Assembly (NCBI RefSeq): GCF_002155695.1
Contig: NZ_MUYJ01000008.1
Location: 1-64,000 of the forward strand
Direction: 5' to 3'
From: Erythrobacter tepidarius
GTDB taxonomy: Bacteria > Pseudomonadota > Alphaproteobacteria > Sphingomonadales > Sphingomonadaceae
DNA length: 64,000 nt
The position numbers and the translations under genes were made by a program. Positions 25,105 to 32,828 of the stretch are shown piece after piece. Each line of letters starts with the position of its first letter. Within the stretch, counting starts at the first letter, position 1. Below the pieces are notes generated by a model, which saw nothing but the letters and a program-made list of their open reading frames with translations, had not been told where the DNA came from and searched no databases.

Positions 25105-25584
25105 ATGGCCAAGCCGCCCGGCAAGCGCATTGCCATCCGTCCCGATCTCAAGCTGGGCGAAAGCGGGCGCATCAACAAGAACTGGCGCAGGCTGTTTCTC
25201 GATAGCCTCGCCGAAAGCTCGAACGTGACGCTGTCGGCCGAAAGAGCCGGGGTCAGCACCAGCCGCGCCTATAAGGTCCGCCGCGAGGACGCCGAATTCG
25301 CCCGCGCATGGCAGATGGCGCTGGCAGAGGGCTATCTCCACCTCGAAATGGAAGTGCTGCGCCGGCTGCGCGACGGCGATTCCAAGACGACCGACGATGG
25401 CAGGTTCGACTTTGCCAACGCCATCCGCCTGCTTGCCGCACACCGCGACAATGCCGTGCGCGCAGCCGGCGAGGTGCGCGATGTCAGCCCTGCGGAGATT
25501 CGCGCTTCGATCGACCGCAAGATCGAGGACATCCGCCGCCGCATCGCCCGCCAGAAGGCCGCGGCCGAGGGCAAGGGCGCATGA
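25105..25584 (+). CDS. Terminase small subunit-like protein (GTA gp1 position)
   Basis: The 159-residue basic protein has a helix-turn-helix-like segment (VTLSAERAGVSTSRAYKVRR) and a helical C-terminus (IRASIDRKIEDIRRRIARQKAA), as expected for a DNA-recognition subunit of the packaging motor. It opens the head-tail cluster and overlaps the large terminase by 4 nt. AGGAG lies 9 nt before the ATG (MAKPPGKRIAIRPD). Coding sequence upstream of this ATG in frame is not conserved. Confidence 0.85.
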   Translation: MAKPPGKRIAIRPDLKLGESGRINKNWRRLFLDSLAESSNVTLSAERAGVSTSRAYKVRREDAEFARAWQMALAEGYLHLEMEVLRRLRDGDSKTTDDGRFDFANAIRLLAAHRDNAVRAAGEVRDVSPAEIRASIDRKIEDIRRRIARQKAAAEGKGA

Positions 25585-26921
25585 TCGGCCCCTACGACGA
25601 CATGATCGCCGATGAAAGCGAGGATGGCGAAAGGCTCCGCTACGAACTCAGCGAGGCGCTGGACCGCGCGGAACGCAACAGCTTCGCATATCTGTGGGAC
25701 TATCAGGCCCGGCCGGAGCAGCTCCCACCGCCCGGCGACTGGCGGATCTGGATGATCATGGCCGGGCGCGGCTTCGGCAAGACCCGTGCCGGAGCGGAAT
25801 GGGTGCGGATGATCGCCGAAAGCCATCCCGAGGCGCGCATCGCGCTGGTTTCGTCCTCGCGGGCCGAAGCACGCGCTGTGATGGTCGAAGGCGAGAGCGG
25901 ACTGCTGGCGATCTGCCCTCCCGGCCGCAAGCCCCTCTTCGAACCCTCGTTGCACCGGATCCGCTTTGCCAGCGGGGCGCAGGCGCAGCTGTTTTCCGCC
26001 GCCGAGCCAGAGAGCCTGCGCGGACCCCAGCACAGCCACGCCTGGTGCGACGAGATCGGCAAGTGGCCGCTGGCGCACGCGCGGGCAACCCGCTGCTGGG
26101 ACAATCTTCTGCTCGGCCTGCGGCTCGGCAGCGATCCGCGCATCGCTGTCACCACCACGCCCCGCGCCGTACCGCTGGTCCAACGCCTTGTGCGGCAATC
26201 CGCCAGCGGCGAGGTGGTGATCACGCGCGGTTCGACGCTGGATAACGCCGCAAACCTCGCCGCACGCTTCATGGAGTCCATCGCCAGCGAATTCGCGGGC
26301 AGCCATCTTGCCCGGCAGGAGATCGACGGGGAATTGCTCGAGGATATCGAGGGCGCATTATGGACCCGCGGCCTGCTCGAACAGGTCCGCGAATCCCGCT
26401 GCAATGCCGATCATGCGCGGGTTGTCGTCGCGGTCGATCCGCCGGGCGGTACCGTCGGTGATGAATGCGGAATCGTCGTCGCGGCACTGGGCGAGGATGG
26501 GATCGCGCGGGTGCTGGCCGATTGCTCGATCGCGGGCGCGACGCCCGAGCTCTGGGCGCGCAACATCGCCGAGGCCGCACGGCAGTGGGGCGCGGATCGG
26601 GTGGTAGCCGAAGCCAACCAGGGGGGCGCGATGGTCGAAAGCGTGCTGCGCGCCGCCGATCATGCCCTGCCCCTGCGGCTGGTTCACGCCAGTCGCGGCA
26701 AGGTCGCCCGGGCAGAGCCGGTCGCGGCGCTCTACACAGCAGGCAAGGTGCGCCATGTCGGCCTGTTCGCCCATCTCGAAGACCAGCTGTGCGGCCTGCT
26801 CACCGGCGGCACCTATGCCGGCCCCGGCCGCAGCCCCGATCGGGCTGACGCACTGGTCTGGGCGCTCAGCGAACTGATGCTCGGCCGCAACGGCCGGCCG
26901 CGGCTGGTGCGCTTCGACTAG
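25581..26921 (+). CDS. Terminase large subunit (DNA-packaging motor)
   Basis: An ATP-driven motor and nuclease that fills proheads with DNA. The 446 residues include the Walker A region MAGRGFGKTRAGAEW (about residues 56-70) and the Walker B-like SHAWCDEIGKW. A C-terminal RNase H-fold nuclease contains acidic residues in VVAVDPPGG, VVAEANQGG and SPDRADALVWAL. The start overlaps the small terminase stop codon (ATGA). In gene transfer agents this enzyme packages host DNA by headful without strong sequence preference; that property cannot be read from the sequence. Confidence 0.93.
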   Translation: MIGPYDDMIADESEDGERLRYELSEALDRAERNSFAYLWDYQARPEQLPPPGDWRIWMIMAGRGFGKTRAGAEWVRMIAESHPEARIALVSSSRAEARAVMVEGESGLLAICPPGRKPLFEPSLHRIRFASGAQAQLFSAAEPESLRGPQHSHAWCDEIGKWPLAHARATRCWDNLLLGLRLGSDPRIAVTTTPRAVPLVQRLVRQSASGEVVITRGSTLDNAANLAARFMESIASEFAGSHLARQEIDGELLEDIEGALWTRGLLEQVRESRCNADHARVVVAVDPPGGTVGDECGIVVAALGEDGIARVLADCSIAGATPELWARNIAEAARQWGADRVVAEANQGGAMVESVLRAADHALPLRLVHASRGKVARAEPVAALYTAGKVRHVGLFAHLEDQLCGLLTGGTYAGPGRSPDRADALVWALSELMLGRNGRPRLVRFD

Positions 26922-26956
26922 CGGACGCGAAGCGCCCGCCCAACAGAGGAATATCG

Positions 26957-28114
26957 ATGGCCTTACTCGACATCTTCCGCTCCGCCTTCAAGGGCGGCGC
27001 GCCCGCCCGCGTGCCGCTTGCCCAGAGCATGATGGCCGGCTGGATCCCCGCCTGCGAGGGCGGCTTCGGCACGGAGCACTTTGACTATGCCCGCGCGGTC
27101 GAGGAGAGCTTCCTCGCCAATCCCATCGCCCAGCGCTCGATCCGGATCGTCGCCGAGGGCGTCGGGCAGGCACCGCTGACCTGCACCGAGCCGCGTCTTG
27201 CCGCACTGGTGAATGCCACCAGCGCAGGCCAGTCACTGATCGAGACGCTCGCGGCGCACCTGCTGCTGCACGGCAATGGCTATGTCCAGATCATCAAGGA
27301 TGCTGCCGGCGTGCCGATCGAGCTGTTCGCGTTGCGTCCCGAGCGGGTCAGCGTGGTGACCGGCCCCGATGGCTGGCCCTGCGCCTATGACTACACCGTG
27401 CAGGGCAACCGCACCCGCATTGCGGTGCTGGACGAGGATGGTTGGCCCGGCATCATCCCGATCCGGGCGATGAATCCGCTGGACGACCATCGCGGGGCCA
27501 GTGCGCTGGAGGCCGCGCATCAGGCGGTGACGATCCACAATGCCGCAGCCCGCTGGAACCGCGCATTGCTGCAAAATTCGGCCCGCCCATCGGGAGCGCT
27601 GGTCTACGAGACAGGCGATGGCATGACCCTCAGTCACGAGCAGTTCGAAAGGCTCAAGCGCGAGCTCGAGATCGCCTTTTCGGGTGCCGGTCATGCCGGT
27701 CGGCCGATGTTGCTGGATGGCGGGCTCAAGTGGCAGAGCATGGCCCTATCCCCCGCCGACATGGATTTTGCGACGCTCAAGAGCGCGGCGGCTCGTGACA
27801 TCGCACTTGCCTTCGGGGTGCCGCCGATGCTGCTCGGGCTGCCGGGAGACAACACCTATTCGAACTATCGCGAGGCCAACCGCGCGCTGTGGCGGCTGAC
27901 GCTGCTGCCCCTCGCCGAAAAGCTTTTCGCCGCGCTGCGCGAGGGCCTTTCTCCGTGGTTTCCAGACGCCGAACTCGGGATCGATCTCGATCGTGTGCCG
28001 GCGCTCTCGGAGGACCGCGAGCGGCTTTGGTCGCAAGTGTCCCAAGCCGATTTCCTGACCCGCGCCGAGAAGCGCCAGATGCTGGGCCTAAGCCCGGAGG
28101 AGAATAGCCAATGA
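26957..28114 (+). CDS. Phage portal protein, HK97 family
   Basis: It forms the dodecameric DNA entry ring at the capsid vertex. The 385 residues show the HK97-family portal pattern: AVEESFLANPIAQRSIRIVAEG, HLLLHGNGYVQIIKDAAGVP, NALLQNSARPSG-like NRALLQNSARPSGALVYE and the VPPMLLGLPGDNTYSNYREAN signature. It starts 35 nt after the terminase and overlaps the next gene by 4 nt. Confidence 0.95.
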   Translation: MALLDIFRSAFKGGAPARVPLAQSMMAGWIPACEGGFGTEHFDYARAVEESFLANPIAQRSIRIVAEGVGQAPLTCTEPRLAALVNATSAGQSLIETLAAHLLLHGNGYVQIIKDAAGVPIELFALRPERVSVVTGPDGWPCAYDYTVQGNRTRIAVLDEDGWPGIIPIRAMNPLDDHRGASALEAAHQAVTIHNAAARWNRALLQNSARPSGALVYETGDGMTLSHEQFERLKRELEIAFSGAGHAGRPMLLDGGLKWQSMALSPADMDFATLKSAAARDIALAFGVPPMLLGLPGDNTYSNYREANRALWRLTLLPLAEKLFAALREGLSPWFPDAELGIDLDRVPALSEDRERLWSQVSQADFLTRAEKRQMLGLSPEENSQ

Positions 28115-28416
28115 GCCGCGAAGACATCCTCGCCGCCCTGATGGCCCAGGCCCGCACGCAAGGGGCCGAACTCCTCACCCTGCGGGCCATTGTCGAGGAG
28201 GCAAGCGTGCTCGCCGGCGACCGCGTGCTCGAACGGCTTGGCCTCGGCGATGCCGGGGCCGAGAGCGATCTGATGGAACTGCGCGAACTGCTGCGCGCCT
28301 GGCGCGACGCCAAGACCAGCGCGTGGAAAGCGCTCGTCGACTGGGTCATCCGCGGCGCGCTCGCGCTCTTGCTGATCGGGATCGCGGTGCGGCTCGGCGC
28401 ATGGGACCTGCTGTGA
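28111..28416 (+). CDS. DUF6127-like small membrane protein (GTA gp3.5 position)
   Basis: A 101-residue protein with an acidic helical N-terminal part (LRAIVEEASVLAGDRVLERLGLG) and one hydrophobic segment at the C-terminus (about 78-98). It lies between portal and protease, where gene transfer agents and related phages carry a small protein of unknown function. Both ends overlap neighbours by 4 nt (ATGA and GTGA), which argues that it is a real translated gene. Confidence 0.8.
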   Translation: MSREDILAALMAQARTQGAELLTLRAIVEEASVLAGDRVLERLGLGDAGAESDLMELRELLRAWRDAKTSAWKALVDWVIRGALALLLIGIAVRLGAWDLL

Positions 28417-28814
28417 GCGCCCCGCTGCGATTTGCCGGCTATGCCGCGCTGTTCGACGTTGCCGATGCCGGGCGCGATACGATCCGGCGCGGGGCCTTTG
28501 CCCGCACGCTGGCCGAGCGCACCGTACCGCTCCCGCTCTACTGGCAACACCGGCCCGATCAGCCAATCGGCATCATCGAGCAAGTGGCCGAGGACGCGCG
28601 CGGCCTGCGGGTGGTGGCCCGGATCGACCGGTCCGACAGCCGCGCCGCACGCCTTTTGGCGAAAGGCCAGGTCAACGGTCTCAGCTTCGGCTTCCGCGCG
28701 CGCTCGGCCCGTCGGAATCCGGCCGGCCGCGAACTGCTGGACATCGATCTGTTCGAAGTCAGCCTTGTCACCCACCCGCTGCAATATGGTGCCCGCGTTC
28801 ACCTGGTCGGCTGA
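28413..28814 (+). CDS. HK97 family prohead protease
   Basis: A serine protease that matures the capsid by cleaving scaffold or delta domains. Its 133 residues are compact. The catalytic histidine lies in LYWQHRPDQPIG and the serine in VNGLSFGFRA, followed by LLDIDLFEVSLVTHPLQ. The GTG start (MSAPLRFAGYAALFD) overlaps the stop codon of the previous gene. Confidence 0.92.
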   Translation: MSAPLRFAGYAALFDVADAGRDTIRRGAFARTLAERTVPLPLYWQHRPDQPIGIIEQVAEDARGLRVVARIDRSDSRAARLLAKGQVNGLSFGFRARSARRNPAGRELLDIDLFEVSLVTHPLQYGARVHLVG

Positions 28815-28903
28815 GCCGCACGGACGCCCGCCGCACCCACCCCTTCCCACCGGCCGCCATCGGGGCGGCCTTCTTCCCCGCGCAACCGAAAGGCCCTTGC
28901 CCC

Positions 28904-30067
28904 ATGGAGAAAATCCCCAACCCCACCACTCTCACCGCAACCGTCACCGATCCGTTCGAGGCCAGCTTCGATATCGTCGCCCGACAGGATCGCGCCGAGG
29001 CAGATATCGCCGCGCTGCGCCACGATGTGGACGAGGTGAAGTCGCGCCTCGACAAGGTTGCCCGCGCGGCGTCGCGTCCGGTGATCAGCGGCGGCCCGGC
29101 GAGCTACAACAACGAAGTCAAAGGCTTCGTCGATGGCTATCTGCGCCGTGGTCGCGAGACCGAAATCAAGTCGATCAGCGGCGCGAACCCCGCTGACGGC
29201 GGTTTCGCGGTACCGCGCCAGATCGACGCGCTGATCGCCAGCCAGCTGCGCGACATCAGCCCGATCCGGGCCATTGCCCAGATCGTCCAGACCGGCACGG
29301 CGGGCTACCGCAAGTTGGTCGCGACCGGCGGCACCGCCTCGGGCTGGGTCAGCGAGGTCGCGCCGCGCCCGGAAACGGCGACCCCCCAGTTCGCCGAGAT
29401 CGCTCCGCCCTCGGGCGATCTCTACGCCAATCCGGCGGCGAGCCAGGCCATGCTCGATGATGCCGCCTTCGACATCGAATCCTGGCTGGTCAGCGAGATT
29501 GCGCTCGAATTCGCCCGCGCCGAGGGCGCTGCCTTCGTCACGGGCACCGGAATCAACCAGCCCGAAGGCTTCCTTACGGCGGCCAAGAGCACGGCCGAGG
29601 ACGGGGTGCGTGCTTTCGGCACCTTGCAATATATCGGCTCGGGCAGTGCCACCGGGCTCGGTTCCGCGCTCGATGCCAAGCTTATCGACCTGATCCATGC
29701 GCTGAAATCGGGCCACCGGCAGGGCGCGTGCTTCGTGATGAACTCGGCCACGCTCGCCAATGTCCGCAAACTCAAGACCGCCGATGGCGCGTTCCTGTGG
29801 CAGCCGGGTCTGGTCGAGGGTCAGCCTGACCGCCTGCTCGGCTATCCGGTGATCGAGGCCGAGGACATGCCCGATGTCGCGGGCGGCGCCTTCCCGATCG
29901 CGTTCGGCAACTTCCGCCACGGCTATCTCATCGCCGAACACAGCGCCACGCGGGTGCTGCGCGATCCCTTCACCAACAAGCCTTTCGTCCATTTCTACGC
30001 GACGAAGCGAATCGGCGGGAAGGTGCTCGATTCGAACGCCATCAAGCTGTTGAAGATCGAAGCCTAG
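28904..30067 (+). CDS. Major capsid protein, HK97 family
   Basis: The shell protein. Residues 1-65 are charged and helical (RAEADIAALRHDVDEVKSRL), the delta region expected to be removed by the protease upstream. The HK97 fold follows, with the family landmarks GGFAVPRQIDALIASQLRDI, GSGSATGLGS and the C-terminal GYLIAEHSATRVLRDPFTNKPFVHFYATKRIGG split across beta strands. Its 387 residues are typical of the gene-transfer-agent capsid. Confidence 0.95.
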   Translation: MEKIPNPTTLTATVTDPFEASFDIVARQDRAEADIAALRHDVDEVKSRLDKVARAASRPVISGGPASYNNEVKGFVDGYLRRGRETEIKSISGANPADGGFAVPRQIDALIASQLRDISPIRAIAQIVQTGTAGYRKLVATGGTASGWVSEVAPRPETATPQFAEIAPPSGDLYANPAASQAMLDDAAFDIESWLVSEIALEFARAEGAAFVTGTGINQPEGFLTAAKSTAEDGVRAFGTLQYIGSGSATGLGSALDAKLIDLIHALKSGHRQGACFVMNSATLANVRKLKTADGAFLWQPGLVEGQPDRLLGYPVIEAEDMPDVAGGAFPIAFGNFRHGYLIAEHSATRVLRDPFTNKPFVHFYATKRIGGKVLDSNAIKLLKIEA

Positions 30068-30132
30068 GCCTAACGCCAGGCTTCGCTGCAGCGGCACGGC
30101 CCGGGGCCCAGGCGCTCCCGCGCCGGCAGCTC

Positions 30133-30182
30133 GCGCCCGCATCGCTCCAGGCCATCCCCGCCTGACCCGGCGATGCGGGCGC
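30133..30182 (+). terminator. GC-rich hairpin between capsid and connector genes
   Basis: A perfect 13-bp inverted repeat (GCGCCCGCATCGC and its complement) with a 24-nt loop lies in the only sizeable gap of the cluster (149 nt). There is no strong T-run, so it could be an attenuator or mRNA-stabilising hairpin that sets high capsid expression relative to downstream tail genes. Confidence 0.45.
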
Positions 30183-30216
30183 ACTTCGTCTTGATCAGAA
30201 TGTGGGAGAACCCGCG

Positions 30217-30762
30217 ATGCAGCGTATAATCGTGCAGCCGCCGGTGATTGGCGGTGCCGCGCTGGCGGAACTGAAGCACTGGCTGGCCATCACCCGCCCG
30301 GACGAGGATGCCGCGCTTGCGCAGCTGCTCGAAACCAGCGTGACCATCTGCGAAGCCTTCACCGGCCAGTCGCCCCTGCACCAGACCATCGAGGAAATCG
30401 TGCCCGTCGCCAATGGCTGGCAGGAACTTGCCGCGCGACCGGTCCAGGCTCTGGTGGCAGCCGCAATCATCGCGCAGGACGGCGCCAGAACCCCGCTCGA
30501 CGAACCAGACCTCGTGATCGAGCTCCGCGCCGCCGGGAGCGCCTGCATCCGCATTAGCAAGCCAATCACAGGCCGGGCCGTGGCGCTCCAGCTGAGGGTC
30601 GGGATCGCCGCCGAATGGGACGCGCTCCCGCCGCCTCTGGCGCAGGGCATCATCCGCCTTGCCGCTCATCACTACCGTGACCGCGACAGCAAGGCCAGCA
30701 CGGTGCCCCCCGCCAGCGTTGCCGCCCTGTGGCGCCCCTGGCGCCAGGTGCGGCTCGGATGA
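30217..30762 (+). CDS. Head-tail connector-like protein (GTA gp6 position)
   Basis: The 181-residue protein has the gp6-like adaptor pattern: an N-terminal helical part (LAELKHWLAITRPDEDAALAQLLE, then TICEAFTGQSPL), a beta-rich centre and the C-terminal PPPLAQGIIRLAAHHYRDR. The ATG was preferred over a GTG 15 nt upstream because GGGAGA sits at ribosome-binding distance. It probably sits below the portal as the adaptor ring. Confidence 0.87.
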   Translation: MQRIIVQPPVIGGAALAELKHWLAITRPDEDAALAQLLETSVTICEAFTGQSPLHQTIEEIVPVANGWQELAARPVQALVAAAIIAQDGARTPLDEPDLVIELRAAGSACIRISKPITGRAVALQLRVGIAAEWDALPPPLAQGIIRLAAHHYRDRDSKASTVPPASVAALWRPWRQVRLG

Positions 30763-30926
30763 TCCGCGCCAGCGCCTCTTGGGCCGGGCTATTCCAGCGT
30801 CTGCAGCAGCGCACCCGGCGCCTTGCCGACCGACACATGCGCGCGATCCGCCGCCGCAGGCGCAGTGGCTGGGATTCGGCCGCGGCTTTGTGGCCTGACT
30901 TCGTTGACGACAACCCGAGGAGCTGA
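30759..30926 (+). CDS. Small arginine-rich ORF between connector and tail terminator genes
   Basis: A 55-codon frame beginning MIRASASWAGLFQRLQQ, with a very basic centre (RHMRAIRRRRRSG) and an acidic end (DFVDDNPRS). Its ATG overlaps the connector stop codon by 4 nt, and a ribosome-binding site for the next gene lies at its end. It is not recognisable as the head-tail stopper found at this place in Rhodobacter gene transfer agents. It may be a lineage-specific replacement or a spurious frame. Confidence 0.45.
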   Translation: MIRASASWAGLFQRLQQRTRRLADRHMRAIRRRRRSGWDSAAALWPDFVDDNPRS

Positions 30927-30931
30927 GCGCC

Positions 30932-31327
30932 ATGGAAAACCAGCTGCGCACTGCCCTGATCGCATGGCTGCGTTCCGACCCTACCCTCGCGAGCATCAAC
31001 AGGATAGCCGAAGAAGCGCCGCTGTCCGCCAGCCCGCCGTGGCTGGGCATCGCCGCGAGTGCCTCGATCGACTGGGGCACCAAGGACAGGGCGGGCCGCG
31101 AAACCCGGGTCGCGCTTGAACTCGAGACCCGGATCGACCTGCCGGGTGCCGACGCCGCTCTGCTCGGCGCGATTGAGCGGCGCGTGCTGGACATGCCGCC
31201 ATTCCAGCCCGGCTTCGAAATCGCCTCGATCCGCTTTCTGCGCTCGCGCAGCGAGGCCCGCGACGACAACCGCCGGGCAGCGCTGCTCGAATTCCGCTTC
31301 CGCATCCTCGAACCTTCCACGGAGTAA
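30932..31327 (+). CDS. DUF3168 tail terminator-like protein (GTA gp8)
   Basis: The 131-residue protein matches DUF3168: MENQLRTALIAWLRSDPTLA at the start, a central VALELETRIDLPGADAALL and a beta-rich C-terminus (ALLEFRFRILEPS). Proteins of this family cap the tail tube at the head-proximal end. AGGAG lies about 16 nt before the start; the gene ends 4 nt before the major tail gene. Confidence 0.88.
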   Translation: MENQLRTALIAWLRSDPTLASINRIAEEAPLSASPPWLGIAASASIDWGTKDRAGRETRVALELETRIDLPGADAALLGAIERRVLDMPPFQPGFEIASIRFLRSRSEARDDNRRAALLEFRFRILEPSTE

Positions 31328-31331
31328 GCCC

Positions 31332-31739
31332 ATGCCCGCACAATCCGGTTCCGCCTTCCTGCTCAAGATCAGCGACGGCGCCTCGCCCCCCGCCTACCAG
31401 ACCGTGGCAGGCCTGCGGACCACGCAGATGTCGATCAATGGCGACACCGTCGTGGTGACCCACAAGGGCTCGGGCGGCTGGCGCGATCTGCTCTCAGGGG
31501 CAGGCACCCGTTCGGTTTCGGTCAGCGCCTCGGGGATCTTTCTCGGCAGCAGCGCCGAAAGCGCCGTGCGTGCCCATGCGCTTGCCGGCACGCTCGACGA
31601 CTACGAGCTGTCGTTCGAGGACGGCGAGAAGCTGCGTGGACGCTTCCTCGTCCAGCGGCTGGACTATGCCGGCGATTTCAACGGGGAACGCAGCTACACG
31701 CTCCAGCTCGAAAGCTCGGGGCCGGTGATCGCCGTATGA
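31332..31739 (+). CDS. Phage major tail protein, TP901-1 family (GTA gp9)
   Basis: The tail tube subunit. The 135-residue protein begins MPAQSGSAFLLKISDG and shows the family pattern TTQMSINGDTVVVTHKGSGGW, SVSVSASGIFLGSSAE and the C-terminal GDFNGERSYTLQLESSG. The short length suits a simple tube without decoration domains. It overlaps gp10 by 4 nt. Confidence 0.92.
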   Translation: MPAQSGSAFLLKISDGASPPAYQTVAGLRTTQMSINGDTVVVTHKGSGGWRDLLSGAGTRSVSVSASGIFLGSSAESAVRAHALAGTLDDYELSFEDGEKLRGRFLVQRLDYAGDFNGERSYTLQLESSGPVIAV

Positions 31740-32050
31740 GCGCTGCTGCCAATCCCTTGCGCGGCGAATACGACTTGGTGATTGCCGGCCAGACGCACCT
31801 GCTTCGCCCGAGTTTCGAGAGCCTCGTGCTCGCCGAAGCCGAGCTCGGCTCGCTTTTCGCGCTGGTGGAGCGGGCCGCGCAGGGGGTGCTCACCCTCGCA
31901 GAGATCGCTGCGCTGCTGTGGCACTGCCTGCCTGCCGAGACCCGGCCCGAGCGGAGCATTGTCGGACAGGCGGTTGTCGCCATGGGGCTGGTCAATGCCA
32001 CCCGCCCGGTACGCGCCATCCTCGCGCAGGTGCTTCAGGGCGAGACATGA
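31736..32050 (+). CDS. Gene transfer agent family protein (GTA gp10, tail assembly)
   Basis: The 104-residue protein has the GTA gp10 pattern: NPLRGEYDLVIAGQTHLLRPSFESL, LAEAELGSLFALV and the helical GVLTLAEIAALLWHCL. In phages the position between tube and tape measure encodes tail assembly chaperones. Both ends overlap neighbours by 4 nt. Confidence 0.88.
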   Translation: MSAAANPLRGEYDLVIAGQTHLLRPSFESLVLAEAELGSLFALVERAAQGVLTLAEIAALLWHCLPAETRPERSIVGQAVVAMGLVNATRPVRAILAQVLQGET

Positions 32051-32244
32051 TGTCCTTTGCCGACGCGGCGCGGCGGGCCTGCGCGCTGTCAGCCAGGCTG
32101 CTCGGCTGGCGTCCTGCCGAATTCTGGGCCGCCACTCCGGCCGAGCTCGCCATGGCGCTGGCCGACCCTGCCCAAGCTGCCACCCCTGCCCCACCCGACC
32201 GCGACATGATTGAACGGATGATGGAGAGCGATCCCGATGGATGA
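32047..32244 (+). CDS. Phage tail assembly chaperone (GTA gp10.1-like)
   Basis: A 65-residue protein: MMSFADAARRACALSARLLG, then WRPAEFWAATPAELAMAL. The GWxPxEFWxxTPxEL pattern is the hallmark of the small GTA/phage tail chaperone family. It overlaps gp10 by 4 nt and the tape measure by 8 nt. As a separate ORF following gp10 it mimics the two-part chaperones (G and GT) of longer-tailed phages. Confidence 0.88.
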   Translation: MMSFADAARRACALSARLLGWRPAEFWAATPAELAMALADPAQAATPAPPDRDMIERMMESDPDG

Positions 32245-32815
32245 CAATTTCGACGCACTGGTGATCGACGTGCGCGCCAGTACTGACAGCTTCGCCGCCG
32301 ACCTCCAGAACATGCGCCGCTCGCTCGATACCTCGCTGCTCGACGGCTTCGGACGGGCGGGAGCCGTGCTTGAAAGCGGTCTGCTGTCGGCCTTGCGTCG
32401 CGGCAGTATCGGTTTCGACGATCTCAAGCGGATAGCCTTCCGTGCGCTTGACGAGATCGCATCCCACGCCCTGCAATCCGGCCTTGCCAATCTGTTTGGC
32501 GGCGCGGGCCTGGGCGGTCTCGGCGGGCTGATCGGCCAGTCACTCGGCGCACTTTTCGGTCTGCCGGGCCGCGCGACCGGCGGCTTGGTCTCACCCGGAC
32601 GCGCCTATCTGGTGGGCGAGAACGGCCCGGAAGTTTTCCTGCCGACAGCCTCGGGCCGGATCGAACGCGGCGATGCGATTGGCAGCGGCCGGGGGCGCGA
32701 TGTCAATGTTGCGATCCAGCTTGCGGTACCGCGCGGCACGGCTGCGCCCACCGCGATGCGTCGCTCCGCGCGCCAGATCGCCAGCGCGGTTCGCCGCACC
32801 CTCCAGCAAGTCTGA
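32237..32815 (+). CDS. Short tail tape measure protein (GTA gp11)
   Basis: At 192 residues it is close to the very short tape measure of the Rhodobacter gene transfer agent and implies a short tail. The N-terminal part is helical (FAADLQNMRRSLDTSLLDGF). The centre is glycine-rich (LFGGAGLGGLGGLIG), and the conserved ATGGLVSPGRAYLVGENGPEVFLP closes the core, followed by a basic C-terminus (AMRRSARQIASAVRRTL). Confidence 0.9.
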   Translation: MDDNFDALVIDVRASTDSFAADLQNMRRSLDTSLLDGFGRAGAVLESGLLSALRRGSIGFDDLKRIAFRALDEIASHALQSGLANLFGGAGLGGLGGLIGQSLGALFGLPGRATGGLVSPGRAYLVGENGPEVFLPTASGRIERGDAIGSGRGRDVNVAIQLAVPRGTAAPTAMRRSARQIASAVRRTLQQV

Positions 32816-32828
32816 CAGAGCAAAACCC

